From the NCBI GenBank assembly GCA_016719015.1, contig JADKAZ010000001.1, positions 62,001 through 126,000 of the forward strand: a DNA stretch of 64,000 bases, given 5' to 3'. Below the pieces are notes generated by a model, which saw nothing but the letters and a program-made list of their open reading frames with translations, was not told the origin of the DNA and did no database searches. Of the stretch, positions 1-8,514 are shown piece after piece. Within the stretch, counting starts at the first letter, position 1. The number at the start of each line of letters is the position of its first letter. The stretch is from Chitinophagaceae bacterium (GTDB taxonomy: Bacteria > Bacteroidota > Bacteroidia > Chitinophagales > Chitinophagaceae). Made by a program: the position numbers and the translations under genes.

Positions 1-901
1 CATTACTAAGGGTTGCGACCGCCTGTTTGGGAATTAATTTCTGCGACAGTAAATATTCTGTGACAATATCATTAGCATTGGAGGCGGCAATAAAATGCTG
101 AACCGGCAAACCAGACTGCATGGCAAGGATACCAGCGCAGATATTTCCAAAATTGCCACTGGGAACCGAAATGACAGGCGGATTATTTTTATCTGTCCAT
201 TGCTTATACGCAAAAAAATAATAGAACTGCTGCGGCAACCATCTTGCAACGTTGATAGAATTGGCAGACGTAAGAAATAGCTTGTCGTTTATATCCTTAT
301 CCATAAAAGCTTGCTTCACCATTTTCTGGCAATCATCAAACGTTCCATCAACTTCAAGAGCTTTAATATTTTTACCTAAAGTGGTTAATTGTTTTTCTTG
401 TACCGGACTCACTTTGCCGGAAGGATATAAAATGACTACCTCTACGCCTTCAACACCATAAAATCCATTGGCTACAGCTCCTCCTGTATCGCCGGATGTA
501 GCAACAAGTACTGTAACGGTTCCCGAATTGTTATTTACAAAATGTTCCAGGCAACGGCTCATAAATCTGGCTCCTACATCTTTAAATGCCAACGTAGGGC
601 CATGATATAATTCTAATGATGAAATAGTGTCATTCACCTTTACCAATGGAATCGGAAAGTTCACCGTCTCACTGACAATCTGGAAAAGCTGTTCATCCGC
701 AATTGTATTGCCTGTATAAGGTTTTATTACACGAAAAGCTATTTCCTCGTTAGAGTAACTTGTAATATTTTTTATCATAGCGGCATCCACTTGCGGAATA
801 GTTTCCGGAAAGTATAATCCCTTATCAGGCGCCTGCCCTGCTATTGTTGCTTGTTTAAAATCAACAATCGGGGATTGTCTGTTGGTGCTATAATATTTCA
901 A
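1..901 (-). CDS. thrC: threonine synthase, 3' end outside the window
   Basis: PLP-dependent enzyme that converts O-phosphohomoserine to threonine, the last step of the pathway. About 300 codons are present; the C-terminus runs off the left edge. The N-terminus reads (M)KYYSTNRQSPIVDF, the usual opening of this family in Bacteroidota. GPTLAFKDVG carries the PLP-binding lysine and VATSGDTGGA the phosphate-binding loop. No in-frame ATG fits this N-terminus, so I place the start at a TTG at 901-899. That start overlaps the end of thrB by 14 bases, with AAGGAG directly before it. The overlap suggests translational coupling in a thrA-thrB-thrC operon. Function is secure; the start codon is an inference. 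Confidence 0.93.
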   Translation of the reverse strand, partial: MKYYSTNRQSPIVDFKQATIAGQAPDKGLYFPETIPQVDAAMIKNITSYSNEEIAFRVIKPYTGNTIADEQLFQIVSETVNFPIPLVKVNDTISSLELYHGPTLAFKDVGARFMSRCLEHFVNNNSGTVTVLVATSGDTGGAVANGFYGVEGVEVVILYPSGKVSPVQEKQLTTLGKNIKALEVDGTFDDCQKMVKQAFMDKDINDKLFLTSANSINVARWLPQQFYYFFAYKQWTDKNNPPVISVPSGNFGNICAGILAMQSGLPVQHFIAASNANDIVTEYLLSQKLIPKQAVATLSN

Positions 902-1805
902 CTCCTTTCTTGTTTATTGTAGTTACGTAGGTATTATATTCGACTCCTATTCGATTGTAGACATCTTTCATTACGGCTTCAACGGACTTAGCTGTTTTTT
1001 CTTCTTTGCTGAACATAAATATGGAGGGCCCTGAACCCGATATACCACCACCTAAAGCACCGGCGTCCTTACATTTTTTTTTCACTTCATCAAATCCCGG
1101 AATAAGAATACTGCGAACCGGCTCTATAATAACATCTTCTAATGACCGGCCGATTAAATCAAGGTCATTCTTCATAAAACCAGCAATTAAACCAGCGATA
1201 TTTCCCCATTGTTTAATTGCATCTTTTAATAATACCTGTTGTCGTAGAATTTGCCTTGCATCAGCAGTTCTCACTTCAATCTGTGGATGAACTACCGTAA
1301 CAAACAGATCAGGTACAGCAATAGAAACAATATCCAACGGATGAATAGAACGGACTAAACTGATGCCGCCAAAGATGCACGGTGCTATATTATCGGCATG
1401 CTTTACTCCCGAGGCTAATTTTTCGCCATTCATAGCGAACTGTACAACATCGTCAGCAGAAAAAATATTTCCCAGCAAATGATTGGCAGCAACCGCAGCT
1501 CCCGCAGCACTGGCAGCACTGGAACCAATACCACTGCCCGGTTTGATATGCTTCTCTATCGTTATTTCGAAACCAACTTTATTATTCATTCTCTCCATCA
1601 CAGATAATAATACAACGCCTGCCACATTTTTTTCAGGTTCAGTTGGCAAATCAAAGTTGTCCTTATTATGAATAATAACATTGGGTTCGTCCAGCAGCGT
1701 CACCTCCATAACATCATATGGCTCACTCAGTGCCATACCAAGTATATCAAATCCACAAACGAGATTTGCTACAGTGCCCGGGCTATGTACTTTTACTTTT
1801 TTCAT
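888..1805 (-). CDS. thrB: homoserine kinase
   Basis: GHMP-family kinase of 305 residues, the usual length, phosphorylating homoserine with ATP in the cytoplasm. The glycine/serine-rich ATP loop PGSGIGSSAASAAGAAVAAN lies at about residues 89-108, and a C-terminal GGGISGSGPSIF motif supports the family. It begins 5 bases after the thrA stop and its last codons overlap the thrC start, so the three genes form one unit in pathway order. No unusual features. Confidence 0.95.
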   Translation of the reverse strand: MKKVKVHSPGTVANLVCGFDILGMALSEPYDVMEVTLLDEPNVIIHNKDNFDLPTEPEKNVAGVVLLSVMERMNNKVGFEITIEKHIKPGSGIGSSAASAAGAAVAANHLLGNIFSADDVVQFAMNGEKLASGVKHADNIAPCIFGGISLVRSIHPLDIVSIAVPDLFVTVVHPQIEVRTADARQILRQQVLLKDAIKQWGNIAGLIAGFMKNDLDLIGRSLEDVIIEPVRSILIPGFDEVKKKCKDAGALGGGISGSGPSIFMFSKEEKTAKSVEAVMKDVYNRIGVEYNTYVTTINKKGVEIL

Positions 1806-1810
1806 TGCTG

Positions 1811-4255
1811 TTATACTTTGCTTGCCCTGATAATATCCGCAAAAACGCCACTTGCTGTTACTTCTGCTCCAGCCCCTGCTCCTTTTACGACCAGCGGCTG
1901 CTCTTTATACCTGTCAGTATAAAATAACACTATATTGTCTTTCCCATACAAATGATAAAGATCATGTTTCGGGTCTATATGCTGCAACCCAACAGAGGCT
2001 TTTCCATTATCAAATGAGGCTACAAATTTCAGTTTACATCCTGCTTCGTTAGCCTCTTTTACCAATGTAAGAAAATGAGCTTCTTCGTTTTCCATTTCTT
2101 TATAAAAGTCTTCCACCGTTCCCTGCATGCAAACTGCAGGAATAAATGAATTATTAGCGATATCATCCATTTCTACCTGATGACCGGCTTCTCTTGTCAG
2201 GATCAATATTTTTCTCATTACATCAGTCCCGCCAAGATCGAGCCTTGGGTCAGGCTCTGTGTAACCCTCTTCCTGTGCCTGCTTCACCACTGCAGCAAAT
2301 TTCCGGGTGCCATCATAATTATTGAAAACAAAATTTAGCGTCCCACTTAATACGGCCTGTATTTTATGAATCCTGTCGCCACTGTGTACCAAATCATTAA
2401 TAGTAGCGATTACCGGAAGACCTGCTCCTACATTTGTTTCAAACAAAAACTGGCTGTTAAATTCCCTGGCAATATCTTTTAACCTTTTATAATTATTGTA
2501 AGGTGATGATGCTGCAACTTTATTACAGGCAACTATTGAAATACTTTTTTCTAAAAGCTGATGGTAACCCGCTGCAACTTTATCATTAGCTGTTATATCA
2601 ACGAAAATGGAATTACGGAGGTTACGGCTGATGATCTCCTCTGTAAATTTTTGCAGCCTGGCCTCTTCGCCTCCAGCTAATTTTTCTTTCCAGTTTTTTA
2701 AATCAATCCCCTCTTCATCGATCAGCATCTTCCGGCTGTTGGACAAACCAACTACCCTTACCTGCAGGTGCATTTTATGTTGCAACACTTCAAGCTGCTG
2801 CTGTAACTGGCCGAGCAATTTAGCGCCAACATTGCCTGTACCTGTTATAAACAGGTTGACCTGCTTATATGTTGTTTCGAAAAATTCTTCATGCAAAACG
2901 TTGATGGCCTTCCGGACATCCTTGGTAGCAATAACTGCTGATATATTTTTTTCTGATGAGCCCTGTGCTATTGCCCGGACATTAACACCATTTCTACCCA
3001 TTGCACTAAACATTCTTCCACTGATACCCGTGTGATTTTTCATGTTCTCACCTACAAGTGCAACAATTGAAAGTTCAGTCTCCACCCTTAATGGCTCTAC
3101 CTTCTGCAATGCAACTTCATTTGCAAAAGCTGTATCAACAGCTTGCTTAGCTTTAGCAGCGGAAAAAGTATCTATGCCAACACAAATAGAATGCTCCGAA
3201 GAACTTTGTGTGATGAGGATGACATTTATTTTTTCACTGCTGAGGGCTTCAAATAAACGTTTTGAAAAACCCGGAATGCCAATCATACCGCTTCCTTCCA
3301 GGCTTATGAGTGCAATATTGTTAATACTGGAAATGCCCCTCACTATATTACCATTTTTGGACGAGGCTGATTCTATCATTGTGCCTTCATCAGCCGGTGC
3401 AAATGTATTTTTGATCCAAACCGGTATCCCCTTACTCATTACCGGTTGAATAGTTGGAGGATAAATAACCTTAGCTCCAAAATGTGAAAGCTCCATTGCC
3501 TCCTGGTAAGATATGTTGGGAATTATTCTGGCATTATTGGTAAGTCTTGGGTCTGCTGTCATCATACCACTTACATCAGTCCATATTTCCAGCAAAGACG
3601 CATTTACCGCAGAAGCAATAATGGCGGCTGTATAATCAGAACCACCACGGCCCAATGTAGTTGTGATACCGTGACAATCAGTAGCAATAAAACCTGGAAG
3701 AATAAAAAGTGAAGCTGTTGTTGTTGAAAAATAAGAAGCTATTTTCTTATCCGTTACTGCAAAGTCGACTTCTGCCGCAGTAAAATTGGAATTAGTGACA
3801 ATCAATTCTCTTGCATCTTTCCATTCAACTTCTATACCATCTGCCTTGAATTTAGCTGCAATAATCTGAGAAGATAGCCATTCGCCATAACTACCGATCC
3901 TGTCTTTTGAACGGTCCGTTAATTCCCGTAATAAAAAAACACCATTACAAATATCTTCCATCTCATTACAAGACTTCTTAACCAGGCTTAAGAGCTGACT
4001 TTGCTGCGCAACTGGTATTAATTGCTTTACAGCTTCAAAATGTCGCTGCCCGATTGTTGCTAGTTTTTCCTTATATAATTCTTCCCCGTCTGCCGCCATT
4101 GCAACAGCACTGAGTAAAAGGTCAGTGATACCACCCAATGCAGAAACAACGACAACAGTTTTATCTTTTTTTGCCGACTCTTTTACTATAGCAACAACTT
4201 TATTGATATTATCTGCATTTGCAACTGATGTTCCGCCGAATTTTAAAACCTGCAT
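1811..4255 (-). CDS. thrA: bifunctional aspartokinase / homoserine dehydrogenase
   Basis: An 814-residue fusion that catalyses the first and third steps of threonine synthesis. The aspartokinase domain (about 1-290) opens with KFGGTS at residues 5-10. An ACT-type regulatory region covers about 315-460, where threonine feedback is expected from the family. The homoserine dehydrogenase domain runs from about 466 to the end, with the Rossmann loop GTGNVG at 472-477. It is the first gene of the thr operon. A 222-base leader lies upstream and contains a candidate threonine attenuator, so expression is probably controlled by charged tRNA-Thr as well as by feedback on the enzyme. Confidence 0.95.
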   Translation of the reverse strand: MQVLKFGGTSVANADNINKVVAIVKESAKKDKTVVVVSALGGITDLLLSAVAMAADGEELYKEKLATIGQRHFEAVKQLIPVAQQSQLLSLVKKSCNEMEDICNGVFLLRELTDRSKDRIGSYGEWLSSQIIAAKFKADGIEVEWKDARELIVTNSNFTAAEVDFAVTDKKIASYFSTTTASLFILPGFIATDCHGITTTLGRGGSDYTAAIIASAVNASLLEIWTDVSGMMTADPRLTNNARIIPNISYQEAMELSHFGAKVIYPPTIQPVMSKGIPVWIKNTFAPADEGTMIESASSKNGNIVRGISSINNIALISLEGSGMIGIPGFSKRLFEALSSEKINVILITQSSSEHSICVGIDTFSAAKAKQAVDTAFANEVALQKVEPLRVETELSIVALVGENMKNHTGISGRMFSAMGRNGVNVRAIAQGSSEKNISAVIATKDVRKAINVLHEEFFETTYKQVNLFITGTGNVGAKLLGQLQQQLEVLQHKMHLQVRVVGLSNSRKMLIDEEGIDLKNWKEKLAGGEEARLQKFTEEIISRNLRNSIFVDITANDKVAAGYHQLLEKSISIVACNKVAASSPYNNYKRLKDIAREFNSQFLFETNVGAGLPVIATINDLVHSGDRIHKIQAVLSGTLNFVFNNYDGTRKFAAVVKQAQEEGYTEPDPRLDLGGTDVMRKILILTREAGHQVEMDDIANNSFIPAVCMQGTVEDFYKEMENEEAHFLTLVKEANEAGCKLKFVASFDNGKASVGLQHIDPKHDLYHLYGKDNIVLFYTDRYKEQPLVVKGAGAGAEVTASGVFADIIRASKV

Positions 4256-4347
4256 AATTATTGAAATTTGTATGATGTAATAATGATGGCTGACAATAAG
4301 ATTCTCATCGTATTACAGCAAATGCCCGATTGTTGATATAATGATAT

Positions 4348-4394
4348 ACAACCCTTAACGGGTTGTTGTAGTAGTTGTAGTGAAGCTCACTACA
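4348..4394 (-). promoter_or_regulatory. thr leader hairpins (candidate attenuator)
   Basis: Two perfect hairpins flank the Thr codons on the minus strand. The first is TGTAGTGA-GCT-TCACTACA (4394-4376), an 8-bp stem that overlaps the first Thr codons. The second is ACAACCC-GTTAA-GGGTTGT (4366-4348), a 7-bp stem that begins in the last Thr codons and contains the stop codon. A ribosome stalled on the Thr run would block both. There is no U-run after the second hairpin, so it is not a textbook intrinsic terminator; control could be Rho-dependent or translational. Confidence 0.5.
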
Positions 4395-4429
4395 GCAGAA
4401 GAAATGATATGTTGAAGATTTGGAACCAC
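4355..4429 (-). CDS. candidate threonine leader peptide (seven Thr codons)
   Basis: A short frame upstream of thrA ends ACT ACA ACT ACT ACA ACA ACC CGT TAA, that is seven consecutive threonine codons, arginine and stop (Thr run 4381-4361, stop 4357-4355). No ATG is in frame after the preceding stop near 4437. I tentatively start at GTG 4429 (24 residues); GTG 4390 (11 residues) is possible. A Thr run followed by a hairpin just before a threonine operon is the classic layout of an attenuator leader peptide. The Thr run is seen directly; translation and start are inferred. Confidence 0.6.
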   Translation of the reverse strand: MVPNLQHIISSAVVSFTTTTTTTR

Positions 4430-4447
4430 TTCGTTTATTCAGACACA

Positions 4448-4477
4448 CAATATAAATAGAAATCGTCAGAAACCAAA
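4448..4477 (-). promoter_or_regulatory. putative thr operon promoter
   Basis: On the minus strand TTTG (4477-4474) is followed after 19 bases by TATATTG (4454-4448). This is close to the Bacteroidota housekeeping consensus TTTG-N19-21-TAnnTTTG, with the -7 box matching at TAnnTT only. Transcription from it would start about 10-20 bases before the candidate leader peptide. It overlaps the last base of murQ's region, so the spacing is tight. Confidence 0.4.
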
Positions 4478-5293
4478 TCATTTAGATAAAGAATCAGCCG
4501 CTTTCTTTACACTGCCGTATTTCAATAATAATTCTTTTGCTTTTTCATAATCAGGCATCTTTACTCTTTCCATCAGCATTTTGGTACCACGGTCTACCAA
4601 CTTATCGTTCGTTAGTTGCATATTCACCATTTTATTATCTTCCACCCTGCCAAGTTGTATCATTACTGTTGTCGAGATCATATTAAGCACCAGTTTTTGG
4701 GCAGTACCACTTTTCATACGGGTACTTCCGGTAACAAACTCAGGCCCCACCACTACTTCAATAGGGAAATCTGCTGCAGCACTTACCGGTGAATCGGGAT
4801 TGCAGGAAATGCTGCCCGTTATAATTCCTCTTTTTTGGCATTCTTCTAAAGCTCCGATTACATAAGGTGTAGTTCCACTGGCGGCAATACCTATTACCAC
4901 ATCTTTATCACATACATTAAGCTGGAGCAAATCTTTCCAACCCTGTTCCTTATCATCTTCGGCAAATTCAACTGCGGAGGTAATAGCTTTTTCACCCCCG
5001 GCAATAATTCCAATTACTAAACCATAAGGGATTCCATATGTGGGGGGACATTCACTTGCATCCACAATACCTAACCGGCCGCTTGTACCGGCACCAATAT
5101 AAAAAAGTCTGCCCCCCATTAACATTTTATCACTGGCGGCTTCTGCTAATTTTTCTATTTGTGGTATTGCTTTTTCTACAGCGGCGGGAACAGTCTGGTC
5201 TTCTGTATTAATATTAATCAATATCTCTCCTACTGTCATCTTTTCCAGGTGACGATAGTTACTCGATTGTTCAGAAATTTTCTCAAATGCCAT
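4478..5293 (-). CDS. murQ: N-acetylmuramic acid 6-phosphate etherase
   Basis: Cytoplasmic SIS-fold lyase of 271 residues that removes the lactyl ether from MurNAc-6-phosphate to give GlcNAc-6-phosphate during peptidoglycan recycling. The signature GAGTSGRLGIVDASECPPTYG-type segment spans about residues 67-87, including the conserved glutamate of ASE that is catalytic in the family. A second conserved segment, GSTRMKSGTAQK, is near the C-terminal third. It starts 11 bases after the stop of the upstream sugar-kinase-like gene, so the two are probably co-transcribed and act in sequence. Confidence 0.95.
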   Translation of the reverse strand: MAFEKISEQSSNYRHLEKMTVGEILININTEDQTVPAAVEKAIPQIEKLAEAASDKMLMGGRLFYIGAGTSGRLGIVDASECPPTYGIPYGLVIGIIAGGEKAITSAVEFAEDDKEQGWKDLLQLNVCDKDVVIGIAASGTTPYVIGALEECQKRGIITGSISCNPDSPVSAAADFPIEVVVGPEFVTGSTRMKSGTAQKLVLNMISTTVMIQLGRVEDNKMVNMQLTNDKLVDRGTKMLMERVKMPDYEKAKELLLKYGSVKKAADSLSK

Positions 5294-5304
5294 ACTTTTC
5301 TTCT

Positions 5305-6147
5305 TTAACGATGATAGGTGACCAGACCTTCCATTGGGTTTTTCATCACTTTACCGAGTTCAAACTCATAACTGTTACAAAGTTGCTGTAACACATCCTT
5401 AAAACCAAATGCAACACTTCCTGCAAAATGTACCGGCAAGGTCCATGTCTCCCGGTATTTGCACAAGTGATTAAAGAAAAAATCATTTAACCCGTCTTCG
5501 ATAATATTTTCAATCATGTAATGTCCCCGGTTTTCAGCCAAAAATTTTGTAAACCCGGCAAGGTAGCGGTTTGGCAAAGGTTTCTTATATACACTTTCTA
5601 ATATTTCAGCCGTGTTAGTGGTGTAAGTCAGATCAAACCGGCCCCGCAGTTCATCATCAAAAGTGCCGTAGAGATAATATTGAATTACTTTTTTACCCAG
5701 GTAAGCCCCACTACCTTCATCGCCCAATACATAACCCAGGCCAGGACTATTTTTTACAATTTTCTTTCCATCGAAATAGCAAGAATTAGAACCGGTGCCT
5801 AAAATGCAGGCCACTCCTTTATTGGTTCCGCATAAAGCTCTTGCAGCGGCCATCAGGTCGTGGTTCACATCAACCTTGCTTTCAGGGAAAACTTTCTGCA
5901 AGGCTTTCTTCACCGATTTGGCATTAACAGGATTGGCACAGCCTGTACCATAATAAAAAATTTCATCCACTTCGATATTCTTCAGCTTTGGCTTCAGTTC
6001 TTTCAGTAGCAGATCAGTTATTTGTTCTGTATTGAGAAAATATGGACTGATGCCCTGGGTAAAGATGGTCTTTTTTTTACCCTCACGAAGTAAGCACCAT
6101 TCGGCTTTAGTAGCCCCGCTGTCTGCAATCAGTTTTACCATCGGCAT
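5305..6147 (-). CDS. BadF/BadG-type N-acetylhexosamine kinase
   Basis: A 280-residue ASKHA-fold sugar kinase. The phosphate-1 loop DSGATKAEW is at residues 9-17, NHD with a candidate catalytic aspartate at 95-97, GTGSNS at 117-122 and GDEGSG at 142-147. Members of this family phosphorylate GlcNAc, and some phosphorylate MurNAc. Its position directly upstream of murQ suggests that it supplies MurNAc-6-phosphate (inference). A second Met at residue 3 is an equally good start. It is transcribed away from the S41 protease gene, sharing an 81-base divergent spacer. Confidence 0.85.
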   Translation of the reverse strand: MPMVKLIADSGATKAEWCLLREGKKKTIFTQGISPYFLNTEQITDLLLKELKPKLKNIEVDEIFYYGTGCANPVNAKSVKKALQKVFPESKVDVNHDLMAAARALCGTNKGVACILGTGSNSCYFDGKKIVKNSPGLGYVLGDEGSGAYLGKKVIQYYLYGTFDDELRGRFDLTYTTNTAEILESVYKKPLPNRYLAGFTKFLAENRGHYMIENIIEDGLNDFFFNHLCKYRETWTLPVHFAGSVAFGFKDVLQQLCNSYEFELGKVMKNPMEGLVTYHR

Positions 6148-6228
6148 AAAGATTCGTTGATTTGGATGAACTCAATACCTGTTCCGCTCAAATCCAGTAT
6201 TTTGCGTCAAATTACACAATAAAGGATT

Positions 6229-7821
6229 ATGATGGGGAATAAAAAATTGCAAGTCTGGCTGCCGTTAATTTTTTCGCTGGTGATGATAGTCGGGATGTAC
6301 TTTGGGTATAAGCTGGGTACTCAGAATGGGGGAAATAAGAGTTTCTTTTCATCTAATAACCGGAGCTCTTTACAAGAAGCGATAGACCTGATTAAAATGC
6401 GGTATGTTGATTCAGTGCAACTGGATTCGCTGGAAGGAAAAGCTATTCAGCAGCTAATGACCGAACTTGACCCACACTCGGTTTATTTACCCCCGGTTGA
6501 CTTAAAAGAAGCAAACGAAGATCTGGCTGGAAATTTTGAAGGCATTGGAGTCGAGTTTAATATATTCAGCGACACCGTTAATGTGGTCTATGTAATTCCT
6601 AACGGTCCCAGTGATAAAGCCGGTTTGCAAATCGGCGATAAAATTTTAGCAGTGAATAACACTCCACTCACACTAAAGGTCTCAGATATTGACAGTATCA
6701 AAAAATACATCCGTGGTGAAAGGGGGTCAAAAGCCGTATTGCAGATATTACGGGATAATAAGCCACAAACTGTAACAGTAACAAGAGGTACTATTCCGGT
6801 ACCCTCGGTTGATGCTGCGTATATGATTGATAAAACCACCGGCTATATCAAACTGAATAAATTCACGGATAACAGTTATGAAGAATTTATGCAGGCGATG
6901 GAAAATTTACAGAAACAAGGCCTGCAAAGCTTGATTTTTGATCTGCGGGGAAATGGCGGAGGCTTTATGAACGAAGCGGTGGATATGGCCGACGAATTTC
7001 TGGAAGGTGATAAATTAGTAGTATACACAGAAGGTGTAAATAGTAAAAAAAGAGAATACCGTTGCAAACGTCCAGGTTTGTTTGAAAAAGGGAAACTAGT
7101 TTTACTGGTTGATGAATTATCCGCCAGTGCAAGTGAAGTATTGGCCGGTGCGTTACAAGATTGGTGCAGGGCAACTATTATTGGGCGGCGGACATTTGGT
7201 AAAGGACTTGTGCAGGAACAATATCCTCTTAGTGACGGCTCAGCTTTACGTTTAACAGTGGCGAGATATTATACACCACTTGGTCGTGGCATACAACGTT
7301 CGTATGGCAAGGGGAAAAAAGTATATATGGATGAACTTTGGGAGAGATACAATAGCGGGGAAATGCTATCAGCTGATTCTTTAAAAAATCATAATGGGGG
7401 TAAAAAATTCACCACCAGGTGTAATGACACTTTATATGGCGGCGACGGTATTACCCCGAATTTATTTGTTCCACTTGACACAACCCGGTCACTGCAAAAA
7501 ATTCTACGGTTGCTTAGTGAAGGCGACTTCAACAATTTTATTTATAATTATTACTTGCAGCATAAGGAACAGGTTGGACAATATAAAACAGCCACCGAAT
7601 ATGCCAACAGTTTCAATAGTGCAGACTTATTGAACAATATTATTAATGCTGCCAATGATTCATTGAAACTGAAATCAATTTCAGCGAATGAAAAAGAAAT
7701 ATTGCAGCAGCGGTTAAAAGCTTTACTGGCCAGGTATAAATGGAGGAACAGCGGATTTTACCAGGTACTGAATAATGAGGATCTAGTTATTAAAAAAGCG
7801 ATGGAGCAACTGGCTAAATAA
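6229..7821 (+). CDS. S41-family C-terminal processing peptidase (CtpA-like)
   Basis: A 530-residue serine protease with an N-terminal membrane anchor or signal (residues ~8-26), which places the catalytic part in the periplasm. A PDZ domain covers about 100-190. The catalytic region has DLRGNGGG (238-245), the serine motif SASASE (298-303) and the lysine motif FGKGLVQE (323-330), the Ser-Lys dyad of the family. It probably cleaves C-terminal ends of exported proteins. A second Met lies at residue 2. A larger S41 paralogue is present at 58.7-60.9 kb. Confidence 0.9.
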   Translation: MMGNKKLQVWLPLIFSLVMIVGMYFGYKLGTQNGGNKSFFSSNNRSSLQEAIDLIKMRYVDSVQLDSLEGKAIQQLMTELDPHSVYLPPVDLKEANEDLAGNFEGIGVEFNIFSDTVNVVYVIPNGPSDKAGLQIGDKILAVNNTPLTLKVSDIDSIKKYIRGERGSKAVLQILRDNKPQTVTVTRGTIPVPSVDAAYMIDKTTGYIKLNKFTDNSYEEFMQAMENLQKQGLQSLIFDLRGNGGGFMNEAVDMADEFLEGDKLVVYTEGVNSKKREYRCKRPGLFEKGKLVLLVDELSASASEVLAGALQDWCRATIIGRRTFGKGLVQEQYPLSDGSALRLTVARYYTPLGRGIQRSYGKGKKVYMDELWERYNSGEMLSADSLKNHNGGKKFTTRCNDTLYGGDGITPNLFVPLDTTRSLQKILRLLSEGDFNNFIYNYYLQHKEQVGQYKTATEYANSFNSADLLNNIINAANDSLKLKSISANEKEILQQRLKALLARYKWRNSGFYQVLNNEDLVIKKAMEQLAK

Positions 7822-7847
7822 AAAAGCCCCGCAATGGCGGGACTTTT
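7822..7847. terminator. bidirectional intrinsic terminator
   Basis: A 7-bp stem with one mismatch (GCCCCGC / GCGGGAC, loop AATG) is flanked by an A-run on the left and a T-run on the right. It can therefore terminate both the S41 protease gene and the convergent gene ending at 7873. Confidence 0.8.
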
Positions 7848-7872
7848 AGATAAGGTGTGTGTTATTTAAGGG

Positions 7873-8250
7873 CTATACTTTGTCTTTATTATCATCCCAC
7901 CATTTCTTTTCCATCTTGTAAGAACCAAACAGACCAAGTCCGCCGCCAATGGCAATCAACGAGAAGTAAATAGGTACATTCCTGCCATCATGATGATCAG
8001 TCGGTACACTTCCATTTAAAACATAGTTGTCCAGTAAATAGGCTGTGAAGAGACCTATTCCAGCTCCTATCAATAACAAAGCCCATTTCAGGTTCTTATA
8101 GGGAGCCGGCCGGTTGGCAAACTCTTTGGGGTTCATTCCTTTTTCAATCATTGCCAGGTTCTGGCGGGTTCTCAAATAATAGATTCCAAATACCATCGCA
8201 AATCCCCCTGCGAACATGGTTACTGGTACTATTGCTTCTGCTCCATTCAT
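7873..8250 (-). CDS. small membrane protein (DUF6249-like)
   Basis: A 125-residue protein of unknown function with three predicted membrane segments (about 7-25, 54-72 and 91-108). Between the first two is the cytoplasmic-looking segment TRQNLAMIEKGMNPKEF, which resembles the DUF6249 family of Bacteroidota membrane proteins. It is divergent from the ECF sigma factor gene and shares its upstream region. In related genomes such proteins are often near sigma-factor genes, so a link to envelope-stress regulation is possible but only inferred. Confidence 0.75.
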   Translation of the reverse strand: MNGAEAIVPVTMFAGGFAMVFGIYYLRTRQNLAMIEKGMNPKEFANRPAPYKNLKWALLLIGAGIGLFTAYLLDNYVLNGSVPTDHHDGRNVPIYFSLIAIGGGLGLFGSYKMEKKWWDDNKDKV

Positions 8251-8316
8251 AACTTTAATTTTATTGTTAGTAATTTTTTGTTGCTTGTTCCTCTATGACT
8301 ACCCCGGTTTCATCCA

Positions 8317-8482
8317 GGTTACAGCTTTAAAGAACTTTTTTCCAAATCGTGTTACAATAGATAAGACTACAGGTGGGCTTAGGAGGTTACAGGCGGACAA
8401 TTCCTCTTTATGGATCGGCGTGACTACTTGAGTGTTTGATAATTTGCCCAAAGAAGCATAACTCGTAACTTGTACTGTAACC
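8317..8482. promoter_or_regulatory. triple GGTTACAG motif in a divergent promoter region
   Basis: The spacer between the DUF6249-like gene and the sigma factor holds GGTTACAG at 8317-8324 and 8385-8392, and its inverse CTGTAACC at 8475-8482. The last copy lies about 33 bases before the sigma-factor ATG, where a promoter would be. The motif could be an operator or an ECF-type promoter element. No protein is known to bind it from the sequence alone. Confidence 0.3.
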
Positions 8483-8514
8483 TAATTGATTATCATGTTG
8501 TCTTATCTATCAGA

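Noticed and set aside
8470..8514. Longer N-terminus of the ECF sigma factor from TTG 8470
   Set aside because: The extra 15 residues do not resemble the family, and the ATG at 8515 gives a normal start.
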